A stretch of 64,000 nt of DNA from Beroe forskalii (taxonomy: Eukaryota > Ctenophora > Nuda > Beroida > Beroidae): positions 496,001-560,000 of the forward strand of contig WFMF01000069.1 in assembly GCA_011033025.1 (NCBI GenBank), written 5' to 3'. Each line of letters starts with the position of its first letter. Position 1 is the first letter of the stretch. This document shows, piece after piece, positions 22,499 through 33,874 of the stretch. The notes under the pieces were generated by a model, which was not told the origin of the DNA, made no database searches, and worked only from the letters and a program-made list of their open reading frames with translations. The position numbers were made by a program, and so were the translations under genes.

Positions 22499-22602
22499 AT
22501 CTCGCTGATACCTTCGACTGAGGAGGGTGATCCTAAGTTAGAAAACCAGACTAAAGTAGCGACAGACACACGAGACCCAGCCTTCCGAGAAACCTTCCTA
22601 GT
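22499..22602 (+). CDS. C2-domain protein, exon 2
   Basis: The acceptor is CCCTCCCCCAG|AT and the donor is CTAGT|GTACGT, giving 34 codons plus 2 nt. The product runs ISLIPSTEEGDPKLENQTKV and ends in RDPAFRETFL. It follows the C2 pattern in which a long polybasic or polar hairpin after PYVK leads to the K-T-...-NPxFNExF strand (compare LIPD...KQKTK...NPQWNESF in protein kinase C). The alternative donor two codons on (TAC|GTATAA) would put a stop at the next junction, so GT|GTACGT is preferred. Confidence 0.7.
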
Positions 22603-22768
22603 GTACGTATAATCCCATTTCAGAAGAGTCATATACCCTTTCGTATGAAATATAAATTAGGAAATATTTGGAGTTGTGAGGTGTAAGATATAATTTAAAT
22701 TTTTGAATGAATCATGACGGAAAATCCACAGGACAGTGAGTGTGTTGTAATTAATCCTATATTTTCAG

Positions 22769-22834
22769 TAAGATCGATGAGGGAGATAACACTCAACGAC
22801 TTCTTATCGCACTTTGGAACCAGGGAGATGTCGA
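22769..22834 (+). CDS. C2-domain protein, exon 3
   Basis: The acceptor is CCTATATTTTCAG|T and the donor is GTCGA|GTGAGT. The 66 nt carry a split codon at each side and fit exons 2 and 4 exactly. The product KIDEGDNTQRLLIALWNQGD matches the C2 strand pair ending in the WDWDxxxxND Ca2+ loop. In this protein the loop reads WNQGDVED, so the usual aspartates are largely missing and Ca2+-independent binding is inferred. Confidence 0.7.
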
Positions 22835-23127
22835 GTGAGTAACGTAGACTCATGTACTTACGTAGAGTTCTAAGAACGCCTTCTGAAATTTTCACACATC
22901 CACTGTTCATACGTGATTTAACAGTAATGCACGTACATACGTACATAGGTAGAGCGCCGCAAGACTTGGGACTTAAAGAATGATCCTCATATCTCAAAGT
23001 TGCGACATATGAGTAACGGCAGGTCGGCAGACCACGTACAACAATTATGCGTAATTATTCCGCTTCGTTGATGATAACGTCACTTCTTAATCTTTAATCT
23101 GAAGTATCTATTCGCGTCGTCTTCCAG

Positions 23128-23185
23128 GGATTACTCCTGTGGAGGGATGTCCTTCGCTATCGAGGAATTTGCCAAGCCTAACATG
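23128..23185 (+). CDS. C2-domain protein, exon 4
   Basis: The acceptor is CGTCGTCTTCCAG|G and the donor is ATG|GTATGT. Joined to exon 3 it reads ...VEDYSCGGMSFAIEEFAKPN, which aligns with NDFMGSLSFGVSEL of protein kinase C C2 domains. The exon ends in phase 0 and the last C2 strand must lie further on, but it was not found before the foldback element that begins at 23.6 kb. The four exons together give about 105 residues of one C2 domain, and the parent gene is not identified. Confidence 0.68.
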
Positions 23186-23258
23186 GTATGTTGATATATG
23201 TAAATATTTTGTATGTTGATCATTTAATGCAACCTTCGGTTATTGAGCCTTTATCTGT

Positions 23259-23325
23259 CCTGATACGTCTCCTGATACGTCACCTGATACGTGTCCTGAT
23301 ACGTCTCCTGATACGTATTATACGT
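23259..23325. repeat. 12-bp minisatellite
   Basis: Five near-perfect copies of CCTGATACGTCT in the intron after C2 exon 4. Confidence 0.85.
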
Positions 23326-23377
23326 CTCCTACCTAATATGTACTTACGTACTATACCAAGTACGTACTATACCAAGT

Positions 23378-23411
23378 GGAGAATTTGCCAAGCCTAACGT
23401 GGTATGTTGAT
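23378..23411 (+). pseudogene. partial duplicate of C2 exon 4 end with its donor
   Basis: GAATTTGCCAAGCCTAACGT followed by GGTATGTTGAT repeats the last 21 bases of exon 4 and the start of its intron (23165-23195) with one substitution (ACATG to ACGTG). The first half of the exon and an acceptor are absent, so it is probably a non-coding duplicate that leaves a decoy donor about 215 bp downstream. Confidence 0.7.
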
Positions 23412-25084
23412 AAAACCAATCATATAACGTAACCTTTAGTCTAGTCAGTTAAGGTCTGAGGCCTGCAACGGCTTGAAACAACATAATGACCGGTTCAGTG
23501 AAGTAGTTTAAGACCCCCTAAGTCCAAATCCGACGAGACCTATTTTTGTTAGGTGGTGCATCATGGCGCAATTGCGCCATTTTGGCGCCATGGCGCCCAA
23601 AATACTAACTTTTGATAGGAAGGTCGTAGAGACTCCACTTTTAGCTTAAAAGAACCGCAATGGCCATGTTTATATACGACTTGTAAATAAACATATGCCC
23701 TAAAATGCTCACAAACCAAGTTATGGGCCAAAAACTGTTTTGAGGCTATGCGCGAGCTAAAATTTGGCGATTTTTCATAACTTGCGCCAGAAACGTCGTA
23801 GAGACTTCGTTCATAGCTCAAAAGAAACGCAATGGCCATGTTTATATACGACTTGTTAATAAACATATTATGCTCTAAACCCTTTACTTTTGGAGTTATG
23901 AAGCAAAAGCCGTTTTTGGGGGGATGCGCAAGGACAAAATTTCAAATATAATGGTACAAGCACACCAACCAATTCAATTCTTATGTTCGGTTTATACATG
24001 TCTCGTCATTAATTTTGGCATCTCGACGTGGCATAAAAGCATAAATTGGTACAGAATTGGTTCAAATCTTGAAAAGTTGTAAAATTGCTGATTCCCTGCC
24101 ATTTTGGTCGATGTTGGTGGTTTGCTGCACTCCAGTCCATAACATTCATGTTGAATCTAATTTCCACAATAAAATAGGTAAGAAGAACATGAAATTGGTC
24201 TCATCGAAAATATCAATGTATTCCCATATTGAGAACAAAAAAACCACAAAAATTGAAACACATCATACTATATCTCGCCGAAATTGATCCACTTCAAACT
24301 GTATCTCAGCTCAGGAAGGTGCTACAAAGTAGGTATATCAGATCACACCTGTCATCAGATCACACCTGTGATCCTCTACAGTTGTGCAGACCTGCATCCC
24401 AACACCAGTCACCGAGAAAGTCATTCATCAGCTGTCAAACCAGGTATCCCTGACATTACTATGCCAGACTTGGCATACTTCTATACTTGACAATCTATAC
24501 CTACTTGACTGGCCACATCAGTTCATCAATATGTGAAGCCTGAAATCCTCGATACCAGAGAGTCAGACCTAGTTCCCTGAAACCAGTACTTCAGTACCTC
24601 AGCGGTCATGAGATCAGTTGTCCCTGAGACCAGTCTTTCAGTTTCAGACCATGTATCTAGATATTCTACATCCCCGATAGCAGTTCATAAGAACAGGTAT
24701 CCTGGAAAGTTCATACCCTTAGTAAGACCTGATATCGCAGACAGCAGTTTTTCTAGGAAGCCAGTACTTGCTATATGCAGTTGAAGCTTTGGGGCATCGG
24801 CAGCCCGATAGAGATGTGTGGTCCAGATCTGGCTATATACCCTCATCTCTGGATATACACGGCAGTTGAGTAGCTCTGCCAATTTCATAAGAGCACGACG
24901 TTCGGGCCTCTATCCTTTGCATGACTGCCACCGGGCCTGGTCGATAAAAGCGATCAATGAGCCGTATGCCGAAATGAGGGATTCCCTTGACATTGGGAAA
25001 AGGTCCAAAGTTGTGATATTGCTTAAAAAAATCAAAGGAAAATGCTCGAAATGTTAGGGAAAAAGCTACTTGAAGAGACAGGGG

Positions 25085-25920
25085 GGTTTCTCTGGCAGCC
25101 AAGGGGTTTCTCTGGAAGTACGGGAGGGTTGTTCAGGTGTGGGTTATAAGTGAAGAGGGTGGGTTATGAGTGGAAAGGTGTGTGTTACGAGTGAAGAGGG
25201 GTGGGTTATTAGTGGAGAGGGGTGGTTTATGAGTTGATTCGGGTGGGTTATGAGTTGAAAGGGGTGTGTTATGAGTCGATTGGGGAGGGTTAGGTGGAAC
25301 GGGGGTGGGTTATGAGTTGATTGGGGTGGGTTATGAGGGGATTGGGGTGGGTTATCAGTTGACTTTGGTGGGTTATGAGTGGAAAGGGGTGGGTTATCAG
25401 TTGATTTGGGTGGGCTATGAGTTGAGAGGGGTGTCTTATGAGTTGATTGGGGAGGGTTAAATGTGTTGATTTGGGTGGGTTATGCATATGTGTTGATTGG
25501 GGTGGGTTATGAGTTGATTGGGTGGGTTATGAGTTGATCGGGGTGAGTTATGAGTGGAGAGGGGTGTGTTACGAGTGAAAAGGGGTCGGTTATGAGTTGC
25601 TGAACGGCATGTTAAACTGTTAAACAAGGAACTGAAACTGAGAGGTTCCGTTCAGTCCAAACAGCTATTGTGTCAAATGTTGGTATATTATATATACAAA
25701 AGTGTGTTTCTCAACACAACCCCAGATTGATTGGGGTGAGTTATGAGTGCAGAGGGGTGGGTTATGAGTTGATTGGGGTGGGTTATGAGTGGAAAGGGGT
25801 GAGTTATGAGTTGATTTAGGTGGGTTATGAGTTGAGAGGGGTATGTTGAGATGATTGGGGTGGGTTATGAGTTGAGAAGGGTGTGTTGTGAGTTGATTGG
25901 GGTGATTTATGAGTGGAAGT
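25085..25920. repeat. G-rich minisatellite of about 21 bp in the foldback loop
   Basis: Dozens of diverged copies of a unit like GGGTGGGTTATGAGTTGATTG. The G-runs are on the plus strand only. A non-repetitive piece (about 25600-25725) splits the array. Confidence 0.85.
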
Positions 25921-26029
25921 TGCTTTGATCGACCAGACCGGGTGGCAGTCATGCAAAGAATAGAGGCCCTGTACGCTAGGCCGAAAGTCGTGCTCTCATG
26001 AATTGGCAGAGCTACTCGACTGCCGTGTA

Positions 26030-26540
26030 CCTTAGTACACTTAAGAACGGCGTCACTTAATTAGTGCGGTTTGGAAAAAACCGCACTAATTAAGTGTACA
26101 GTAATTAAGTGCGCATAAAATTAAGTCTACCAATTAAGTGAACAATTTTATGAATTTTGCGTTGTTCCGATTTTTGTTTTTTTTCGGGCATGAATTAATG
26201 AATCATGACCGTCAGCTAAAACTTCAATAGTTTTAGCTGACGAAATTATAATGTTGCCTTTCTGAGATATGCACAGTCCAAACTACAGCACTTCTGTACT
26301 GTTATAGTTTGTAGATTAAAATAATGGATACTAAAACTTGTTACTGTTGAAAATTTGTTTCTTGTCATAATTGCAAAATTGTATATTGCTGGTCCTATGA
26401 ATATGATGTCTCGCAATCAAGAGAAAAATTTCATTCATATTTACACATTGTTTTCGATCTCATAAAAAACCGCACTAATAAAGTGCGCCGATCTTAAAGT
26501 GCGCGCAAATTACGTGATGCCGTTCTTAAGTGTACTAAGG
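26030..26540. mobile_element. MITE with TA target duplication, in the right arm of the foldback
   Basis: The termini CCTTAGTACACTTAAGAACG are exact inverted copies. TA flanks both sides (26028-26029 and 26541-26542). The left foldback arm holds the empty site: the word GTGTATATCC there matches the right arm exactly once the 511-bp element and one TA are removed. This is direct evidence of insertion, and the TA duplication suggests a Tc1/mariner-type mobiliser. Inside, 26054-26095 forms a near-perfect hairpin (TTAGTGCGGTTT against AAACCGCACTAA). Confidence 0.88.
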
Positions 26541-26743
26541 TATATCCAGAGATCAGGGTAGAGAGCCAGATCTTGACCACACACCTCTTTCAGACTGCCG
26601 ACGCCCCAAAGCTTCAACTGCATATTATAGCAAGTATTGGCTTCCTAGAAAAACTGCTGTCTGCGATATCAGGTCTTACTAAGGGTATGAACTTTCCAGG
26701 ATACCTGTTCTTATGAACTGCTATCGGGGATATAGAATATAGA

Positions 26744-28108
26744 ACTATAGGTCGAAGGAGTAACCTAATACCACATATATGTAGTGAGCGCGAAGCGCGA
26801 ACTATATATAGACGCATTATTGGCCGAAGCGAAGCTGAGATAATGGTTTGTTTTGGACGAGGCGAAGCCGAGTTCAAAATAATGTGGTATACTCCTGAGA
26901 CCTATGGTGATATTACATGGCGAATTACATAAATTATGTGGTGGAAACTCATAAGAAATATGAAACATGACGTCTCATAGTTGTACTTGTATCAGGCGTC
27001 ATGGTAAGAATGCTCTCGCCGGTAATTGCATTTTTGTCGGGCCTCAAGACATGTACTTGTAGACATATGTCGATGGAATGCATATTGTGATGACATGTAG
27101 CATTATGCAACTTCTAAGGAGGTTTACGCAGTGCTCCTTTATACCCATTATGCACGCTAAAACAGTTACACTTTTTAAAAAGTGCAACTACAGTGCCAAA
27201 AAAGTGGAACTACAGTTGATAATAAAACCATTTTGGCATTGTACTCTGGTGTTTTTCAAAAACGTGACCTTACTATAGGAGGGAGAGGTGTTAGAAATGA
27301 ACACTGGGGTGACAGACCGCAGATTTCACACTAAAGGATACAGTAGCTGCACTTTTTACAATAGCTCAAATACTAGACAAGCCAATAACACTACATATTC
27401 TCCTTATTCTTGCTTGAATTATACATAATTACGAAATATATACCTTCATGTATTCGTTGCATAATTCGGTTTTGTAACTCGCAAAAACTGCAAACCTTCC
27501 GTAAAACCTCGGCCTTCGGCCTCGGTCTTAATGTGTGTTATGCTTACGCGCGCGCTCGGTGCATAATATCGCGGTTTGCAATTTTTGCTAGTTACAAAAC
27601 CTCTCAATTTACCACAGTGAAGCAAGATAACAGCGTCATTTGAACAGCCTGTTGATCATTGGAGTCTCAAATACCACAAAATTCGAATATCTGCGTTCCA
27701 ACCAAATTATTCAAATTGAATTGGCACTTGAGGCGGCAGGTATCGTTACTCGTGTAATGGTTCGCAAACAAATGTAGACAACTCACGTCATAAACTTTCT
27801 TATTGAATCTACGACGATGTCATCATTGTAAATACCCTATCAACTCTTGGAAAATCCTATAACATGGGGTTATAGGATCCGAACGACTCTTAAAAGATAT
27901 GTAGGCGACTCACGTCATAAACTTTAATATTGAATCTACGTCGGAGTCATCATTGTAGCTCGGGCTTATAGGGTCGGAAACGACCACATAACATGGGGTT
28001 ACAGGATCCCAACCGACCACATAACATGGGGTTACAGGATCCGACCGACCCTATACTAAAGAAATTCCCCGATGTATATGGTGGCGAATAAGGGCTTATG
28101 AGCCATGT
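26744..28108. mobile_element. 1.37-kb insertion flanked by AATATAGA
   Basis: Relative to the left foldback arm, the right arm is interrupted here. The 8-bp word AATATAGA stands at both borders (26736-26743 and 28109-28116), while the left arm has a single related AATATCTAGA. ATATTACATGGC near 26911 and its inverted copy at 28102-28113 may mark a nested element, and 27780-28050 holds tandem copies of CATAACATGGGGTTACAGGA. No transposase frame. Confidence 0.6.
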
Positions 28109-29204
28109 AATATAGATACATGGTCTGAAACTGAAAGACTGGTCTCAGGGATAACTGATCTGACCGCTGAGGTACTGAAGTACTGGTTTCAGGGAACCAG
28201 GTCTGACTCTCTGGTATCGAAGATTTCAGGCTTCACATACTGATGAACTGATGTAGCCAGTCAAAGTATAGATTGTCAAGTATAAGTATACCAAGTCTGG
28301 CATAATGTCAGGGATACCTGGTTTGACAGCTGATAAATGACTTTCTCGGGGACTGGTGTCGGGGATGCAGGTCTGCACAACTGTAGAGGATCACAGGTGT
28401 GATCTGATGACAGGTGTGATCTGATATACCTACTTTGTAGCACCTTCCTGAGATATAGTTTGAAGTGGATCAATTTCGGCGAGATATAGTATGATGTTTC
28501 GGGCCCTTTTGTGGTTTTTGTTCTCAATATGGGAATACATTGATATTTTTCGATCACACTAATTCTCATGTTTTTTATTACCTATTTCATTGGTGGAAAT
28601 TAGATTCTAACATCATGAATGTTATGGAGTGCAGCAAACCACCAACATCGACCAAAATGGAGAATCAGCAATTTTACAACTTTTTAGATTTGAACCAATT
28701 CTGGACCAATTTATGCTTTTATGCCATTTCAGATGCCAAAACAACTTACATCCCGAATTGGGGAAATCATCTTCTGACTCTAAGTCCCAGTTTTTCCCAT
28801 TTGAACCCATTAATGACGGACAACATAAACCAACATAAATTGAATTGGTTGGTGTGCTTGGACCATTATATATGACATTTTGTCCTTGCGCATCCCAAAA
28901 ACGGCTTTTTCTATAATTCCAAAATAAGGGTTTAGAGCATATGTTTATTAACAAGTCATATATAAACATGGCCATTGCGTTTCTTTTAGCTATGAAGAAG
29001 TCTCTACACGTTTCTGGCACAAGTTATGAAAAATCGCCAAATTGTAGCTCATAGCCTCAAAACAGTTTTGGCCCATTACTTGGTTTGTGAGCATTTTAGG
29101 GCATATGTTTATTAACAAGTCGTATATAAACATGGCCATTGCGGTTCTTCTAAGCTAAAAGTGGAGTCTCTACGACCTTCCTATCAAAAGTTAGTATTTG
29201 GGTG

Positions 29205-30382
29205 TCATGGTGTCACTGGTGCTCACTGTCACCATTTTCAGAATAAAGGTCTCAAGATGGTTGAGCATTATTCAATGGCCATCAGCAATCATATTTGATC
29301 ATAAAGCACCAGAACATGTTGAAACACCCAGAAACACGCATTTCAATTTTGTCACATTTGTTACAAGTGCCGGTAATTTGCGATACCTTCTCAGGTCATT
29401 GGGTGACAAGTGCCATATTCAACTTCTGCAATAGATAGCTACCCAAATTTTGCAGGCATGTCAATTTCAGAACGAAAAACTAACAAAAAGTCGATTTTCG
29501 TCCAGATGACCGATTGTTTTGTTTGTAAGCGTTTATCAATATCGCAATATTACCTGACAAAATCGAAAATTTTGGATCAGAATCATGTTTTTATGACTTA
29601 CTTTGACATTCTGAACGGTTTAAAAGTGATTCCGAACAAATTTGGAAAATTTTTGAAATGGGTGTCATGGTGTCATTTTGGTGTCACCGCGTCACCATTT
29701 TCAGAAATAAAGGCCTCAAGATGGTTGGAGCAGTATCTAATGGCCATCAGCAATCATATTTGATCATAATAAATCACCAGAACATGTTGAAACACCCAGA
29801 AACACGCATTTCAATTTTGTCACATTTTGTTACAAGTGCCGGTAATTTGGCGGATACTCTCAGGTCATGAAAATGGTGACAAGTGTCATATCTCGAGTTC
29901 TGCAATAGATAGCCACACCAAATTTTGCAGGCATGTCAATTTCATGGTAACTAGAAGATATAAATCGCCATCTTAACAAAAAAGTCGATTTTTCGTCCGT
30001 GATGACCGATTTTTCGTTTTTTACTGTATTTTCAGGCTATGTCAATATCGCAATATTACCTGACAAAATCGAAAATTTTGAATCAAAATCATGTTTTCAT
30101 GACTTACTTTGACATTCTGAACGGTTTAAAAGTGATTCTGAACAAATTTTGAAAATTTTTGAAAATTTATTTTTTGTGTCACCATGATGTCATCATGTCA
30201 TCACTGTGTCATCATTGACTCTAAAACGGCTCAGACAGTGTCTAAGGACCTCCTACTATGATATCTGATCACTAAAGTGAGTCAAAGTAGACAGAAACTC
30301 GGTATTTTGCTTTGTCATGTTTTTGTCACGATTTTGTTACATGCCGGTAATTTGCCGGTAATTCGGCGGATTCATGAACTCA
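29205..30382 (+). repeat. satellite array, about two type A monomers plus terminal module
   Basis: Same family as the array at 15-21 kb. It starts directly at the foldback tip, has a diverged copy and one good type A copy (GATGACCGATTTTTCG at about 30000), then the terminal module with ATGATGTCATCATGTCATCA, ending GGCGGATTCATGAACTCA. Confidence 0.85.
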
Positions 30383-30648
30383 GAAACTAAATAATAACAC
30401 AGTTCTAACATGGGGCACAACACTAAATTAAAATGTGTTACATCAACTATTGAACATAGCCAAATTCTGAACATGTACATTATCGTTAAGTTAAAAAGAA
30501 TATCCGGTGTCCTGAACTAGTTTATGCTCAGTAACGCCCAGATGCCAGCTGTAGTGTATTCTGCTTTCCGAGCTGACAATGCGGTGCATGGTTTTGTCAC
30601 TGTTTAGCGCCTCATAGTCAGCATGGAAAAGCATAACTGCAGTGTCTT

Positions 30649-30802
30649 GACACTTTGACGTGCGTTGTGCTTTTTTTGGATTTTGAGTGTCATATTTGAT
30701 GCAAATTGTGTTTCTCTTCACGAAGACAGATTACTTTGTCGCAAAGAAAGTGCATTTGTGCGCAATCACGCGCTTCAAAAAAGCACAACGTGCGTCAGAG
30801 TC
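30649..30802. mobile_element. short inverted-repeat element
   Basis: GACGTGCGTTGTGCTTTTTT on the left pairs with AAAAAAGCACAACGTGCGTC on the right; about 154 bp in all. No target duplication resolved. Confidence 0.5.
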
Positions 30803-30982
30803 GGGACACCTGGGCATTACCAAGCGAGTACAACAAACTCGACCGGGATGCCTCGGTACGTTTTCTTTGGTTCTAAGATAACGGGTCGTCCGTAATATCA
30901 TTATCATGCGTTATTTAACGCATACATAAAATCTAAAACGTTGTGCTTCTTCAGATAAAGAGTTGGTTAATCATATGGTGCA

Positions 30983-31044
30983 GGCAACACTTGGCGTTTG
31001 AAGCCTATGAGGCAGGCAACACTTGGCGTTTGAAGCCTATGAGT
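30983..31044. repeat. two tandem copies of a 30-bp word
   Basis: AGGCAACACTTGGCGTTTGA is part of the unit, present twice in a row and identical. Confidence 0.8.
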
Positions 31045-31420
31045 ATGTGCACCCATATGGGTTATCACTATCAGACCAAATCAATAAACGCACCTCAAAA
31101 CGATACTAAGTAATAAGTTATCTGATGGTTGACAATCAGAGTTTTGCGATAAATTAACTAGAGAAAACAATACTTCAAAAACAACGATGAAATATTTTCG
31201 ACGTTTTAAGTTTCCCATATAACAAGATAGCATTCATTCCCACAATGAAAGTTATAGTTGAAAAATAAGTTTCGGCTTTGTTGGGGTTGTGATAGGATCT
31301 TGATGAAGGAAAGGGTCAGGCTTATGGTTCACAGAGATTTAATAGGCCCGTGGCGTCATTAAGACGGTGTTATATGGGAGACATGCTTATTACAAATTTA
31401 TACTTAACTGTAAGGCACCT

Positions 31421-31546
31421 GCATCGTTACGCGTCGATCAAATGAACTGATCAAATGAAAATGCCACACTATCGCGCGCGCTTCATAAAAGTGTATTGTG
31501 CGCGTTTTTCATTTGATCAATCCATTTGATCGACGCGGAACGATGA
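31421..31546. mobile_element. 125-bp MITE with inverted ends of about 40 bp
   Basis: Left CATCGTTACGCGTCGATCAA and right TTGATCGACGCGGAACGATG are inverted copies with one mismatch. The pairing continues inward through TGATCAAATGAAAA. The loop holds CGCGCGCG. Target duplication not resolved. Confidence 0.65.
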
Positions 31547-31683
31547 AACCACCTAATATTTAGAATAGACACTTGTGTTATGTCACATCAATGCGATTGG
31601 AATGGAGGATCGACTAAGAAGTCTCAGAGTCGTTTGACCGTGGTGTCAGTGTCCCCCTTTTTGAAGCGCCTCAAAAGGTCGAT

Positions 31684-32012
31684 ACATCAGGGTGACATTG
31701 ACACCAGGGTGACATTGACACCAGGGTGACAATAACATCAGGGTGACAATGACACCAGGGTGACAGTAACACCAGGGTGACAGTGACACCAGGGTGACAG
31801 TGACACCAGGGTGACAGTGACACCAGGGTGACAGTGACACCAGGGTGACAGTGACACCAGGGTGACAGTGACACCAGGGTGACAGTGACACCAGGGTGAC
31901 AGTGACATCAGGGTGACAGTGACACCAAGGTGACAGTGACATCAGGGTGACAGTGACATCAGGGTGACAGTGACATCAGGGTGACAGTGACACCAGGGTG
32001 ACAGTGACACCA
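31684..32012. repeat. 17-bp minisatellite
   Basis: About 19 copies of CCAGGGTGACAGTGACA, nearly perfect, 200 bp downstream of the Glu-rich exon. Flanking words (GATCGATTGAAAAAAC..., GGAGGATCGA) suggest that it lies within an older insertion. Confidence 0.9.
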
Positions 32013-32210
32013 GTGTTTTTTCAATCGATCCTCCAATCTAATCTGTCAATGTACACATGTGTTATTTAATTGATCTATGAGTGACTACTAAACAACTGAC
32101 CGTCGATATTAAATTAAAACTAAATAGCCTGAGAAACCAAAATAATTATGTGACTTAGGTAAAACACAGTAAAATACAGTTTCACGGCTACCCTAAATAA
32201 TTTTATTTCT

Positions 32211-32531
32211 TTAAACCTCTTCCTCTTCTTCTGCACTCTCTTTCTCGTTTTGTTCTTCATTTTCCTCCTCCTCCTCTTTTTCTTCCATCTCCTCCTCTTC
32301 TTTTTCTTCTTTTTCCTCCAATTCCTCCTCATCTTTTTCCTCCATTTCCTCCTCCTCTTCCTCCATTCCGTCCTCTTCCTTTTCCTCCGCCTCCTCTTCT
32401 TTTTCCTCCTCCCCATTCTCTCCCGTATCAGCAGAAGGAGGAGGGGTGTGAGGGCGGGGTGGAGTCGGGGGAGCAGGGACTGGTTCCACAGAGTCCAAGT
32501 TCACCATGGCTTCCGATAGTTCCTTGTAAAT
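32211..32531 (-). CDS. RSF1-like protein, Glu-rich exon (last one seen)
   Basis: The acceptor (CCCTTCAG|ATTTAC, exon from 32531) continues in phase 0 from the 45-codon exon at 32764-32898. The product begins IYKELSEAMVNLDSVEPV, then a Pro-rich stretch (PAPPTPPRPHTPPP), then about 70 residues that are mostly Glu. RSF1 proteins have a long acidic, disordered part after the WHIM region, which fits. The frame reaches TAA at 32211-32213 without a good donor. Either this is a short 3' end (an AATAAA lies a few bases beyond the stop, too close for a normal tail site) or a weak donor is used before the stop. The PHD finger known in RSF1 was not seen anywhere in the window. Confidence 0.55.
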   Translation of the reverse strand: MYKELSEAMVNLDSVEPVPAPPTPPRPHTPPPSADTGENGEEEKEEEAEEKEEDGMEEEEEEMEEKDEEELEEKEEKEEEEMEEKEEEEENEEQNEKESAEEEEEV

Positions 32532-32763
32532 CTGAAGGGTGCTTTGTGAGAACGTTGACAGTAGAGTTTAAAGACTATAGTTGACACGAGGTTGGTTGAT
32601 TGGGAGCTTTCAAATAGCATGCACTAATCCTATTCGTGTTCTGTGGGAGATTTGGCTTCGATGGGTAAATTACTACATCAATTTTTGGCTCAACTACTTA
32701 TAAAACTTGCATGAATGCAGAGCGAAGGTTCAAAAGCCCCTGAAAATACCACCGTACACTTAC

Positions 32764-32898
32764 GGAAGTTTCCACGAAGAGATAATGTGACTGGTGTGCA
32801 GTCATCTCCTCATGAAGCTGTGTCAGAGTAGCAATCAGCGGGCCAGCAGCTTTCAGAACACTCCTCTTAGTCGGAACGTTAGTTTTCTTCTTATTCCG
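32764..32898 (-). CDS. RSF1-like protein, 45-codon exon
   Basis: The acceptor is TGACTTCAG|CGG (from 32898) and the donor is ACTTCC|GTAAGT. It is in phase 0 at both ends. The product starts RNKKKTNVPTKRSVLKAAGP and continues with an amphipathic stretch ending FVETS. No domain was recognised. Its place rests on phase continuity with its neighbours and on strand. Confidence 0.55.
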
Positions 32899-33087
32899 CT
32901 GAAGTCATTGTGGTCACTATGAAGTCATTTATCATTGAGAAACTATATTAAATCAGTGATCGCGAGGTCGATAAATGAAAATTATTCTGACAAAAATGGT
33001 GATCAAGTGGGAAATTTCAGGATGCGTTCTAAAAAACTCGCGACATCTAGGCAACCAGCAATCGCGATAAAGGAATTGCTAACAGTT

Positions 33088-33874
33088 CGGGGGAGGGCCG
33101 GGAGCTAAATGGCTGGACCACATGCCTATTTTGGTACCTAACTGGTTAGCCAAAATTTTGACCCACCCACCCACCAGTTAGGTTCTTACCCTAAGTGGTT
33201 GGCAAAATCGACGATAACCAACCACCCAATTAATGTTGATTTCCATAATGTTATATAATAATGTAATATCTCAATTGAATCCCATAAATTATCGAGACTT
33301 AATTTCTATATTAAATATGTGCATTTTTCTCCGATCTCATAATTATCATTGCACATCATATTTTAAAGCTCCAAAAACAACTTTCTGTTAAATATACAAC
33401 GAAAATGACACAGAATCATTATTAAGAATGAACGGTACCTATTAATTTATTTCACTATCATTTCGAGCGCCTATGCCATCAACGTTATTGCGAGATTGAT
33501 AAGGTCATATGATGTTGATTATTGAGTTATGTGTGAGTGATAAATATGTATAATACAGTATATAGAATTAAGAATATACAATGAAAATAAACAAAATTGG
33601 CAATTTGTATATTACCTTTCTTTTATCATGCGTTTTTCTGGTAGAATGAATCAATTTGTTTTCAATTTCGATTGAAATGGTAATTTCAATAATAATTAGG
33701 TCTGAAAATAGCCACACTTAGGTAGCAAAAATCTAACTGTCAGATGGTTTGGTGGACCCTTTTGGCAGAAAATTTTACCAGTTAGGTCCAGACCCTAACT
33801 GGTTGGGCCTGCTGGTCACCCACCCCTTAACTGGCATGTGGTCCAACCAATTAGCTCTCGGCCCCCCCCCCCCG
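33088..33874. mobile_element. 787-bp inverted-repeat element in an RSF1-like intron, with target duplication
   Basis: The left end (CGGGGGAGGGCCGGGAGCTA...) and right end (...TAGCTCTCGGCCCCCCC, to 33874) are inverted copies extending about 40 bp, to GGACCACATGCC. AACAGTT (or AACAGTTC if the shared C is counted) flanks both sides at 33081 and 33875. The interior is AT-rich with no transposase. The element sits between two exons, and without it the intron would be about 220 bp. Confidence 0.75.

Larger units (their letters stand above)
23594..29204. mobile_element. large foldback element with arms over 1.3 kb
   Basis: The left arm (about 23594-24955) recurs inverted on the right (about 25925-29204). 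Both tips read AATACTAACTTTTGATAGG into the arm, and matching landmarks include the words around 24108-24165 against 28600-28650 and 24680-24720 against 26680-26720. The right arm is longer only because two insertions sit in it (26030-26540 and 26744-28108). The loop is a G-rich minisatellite. No open frame of a transposase was seen. Long subdivided inverted arms with tandem repeats recall foldback elements in general, but the family is not identified. The right tip abuts satellite DNA and the left tip a GGCGCC palindrome cluster, so target duplications are unclear. Confidence 0.75.

Noticed and set aside
31646..31942. 98-aa minus-strand frame with a 17-residue repeat
   Set aside because: Reads through a 17-bp minisatellite; no splice or start context.
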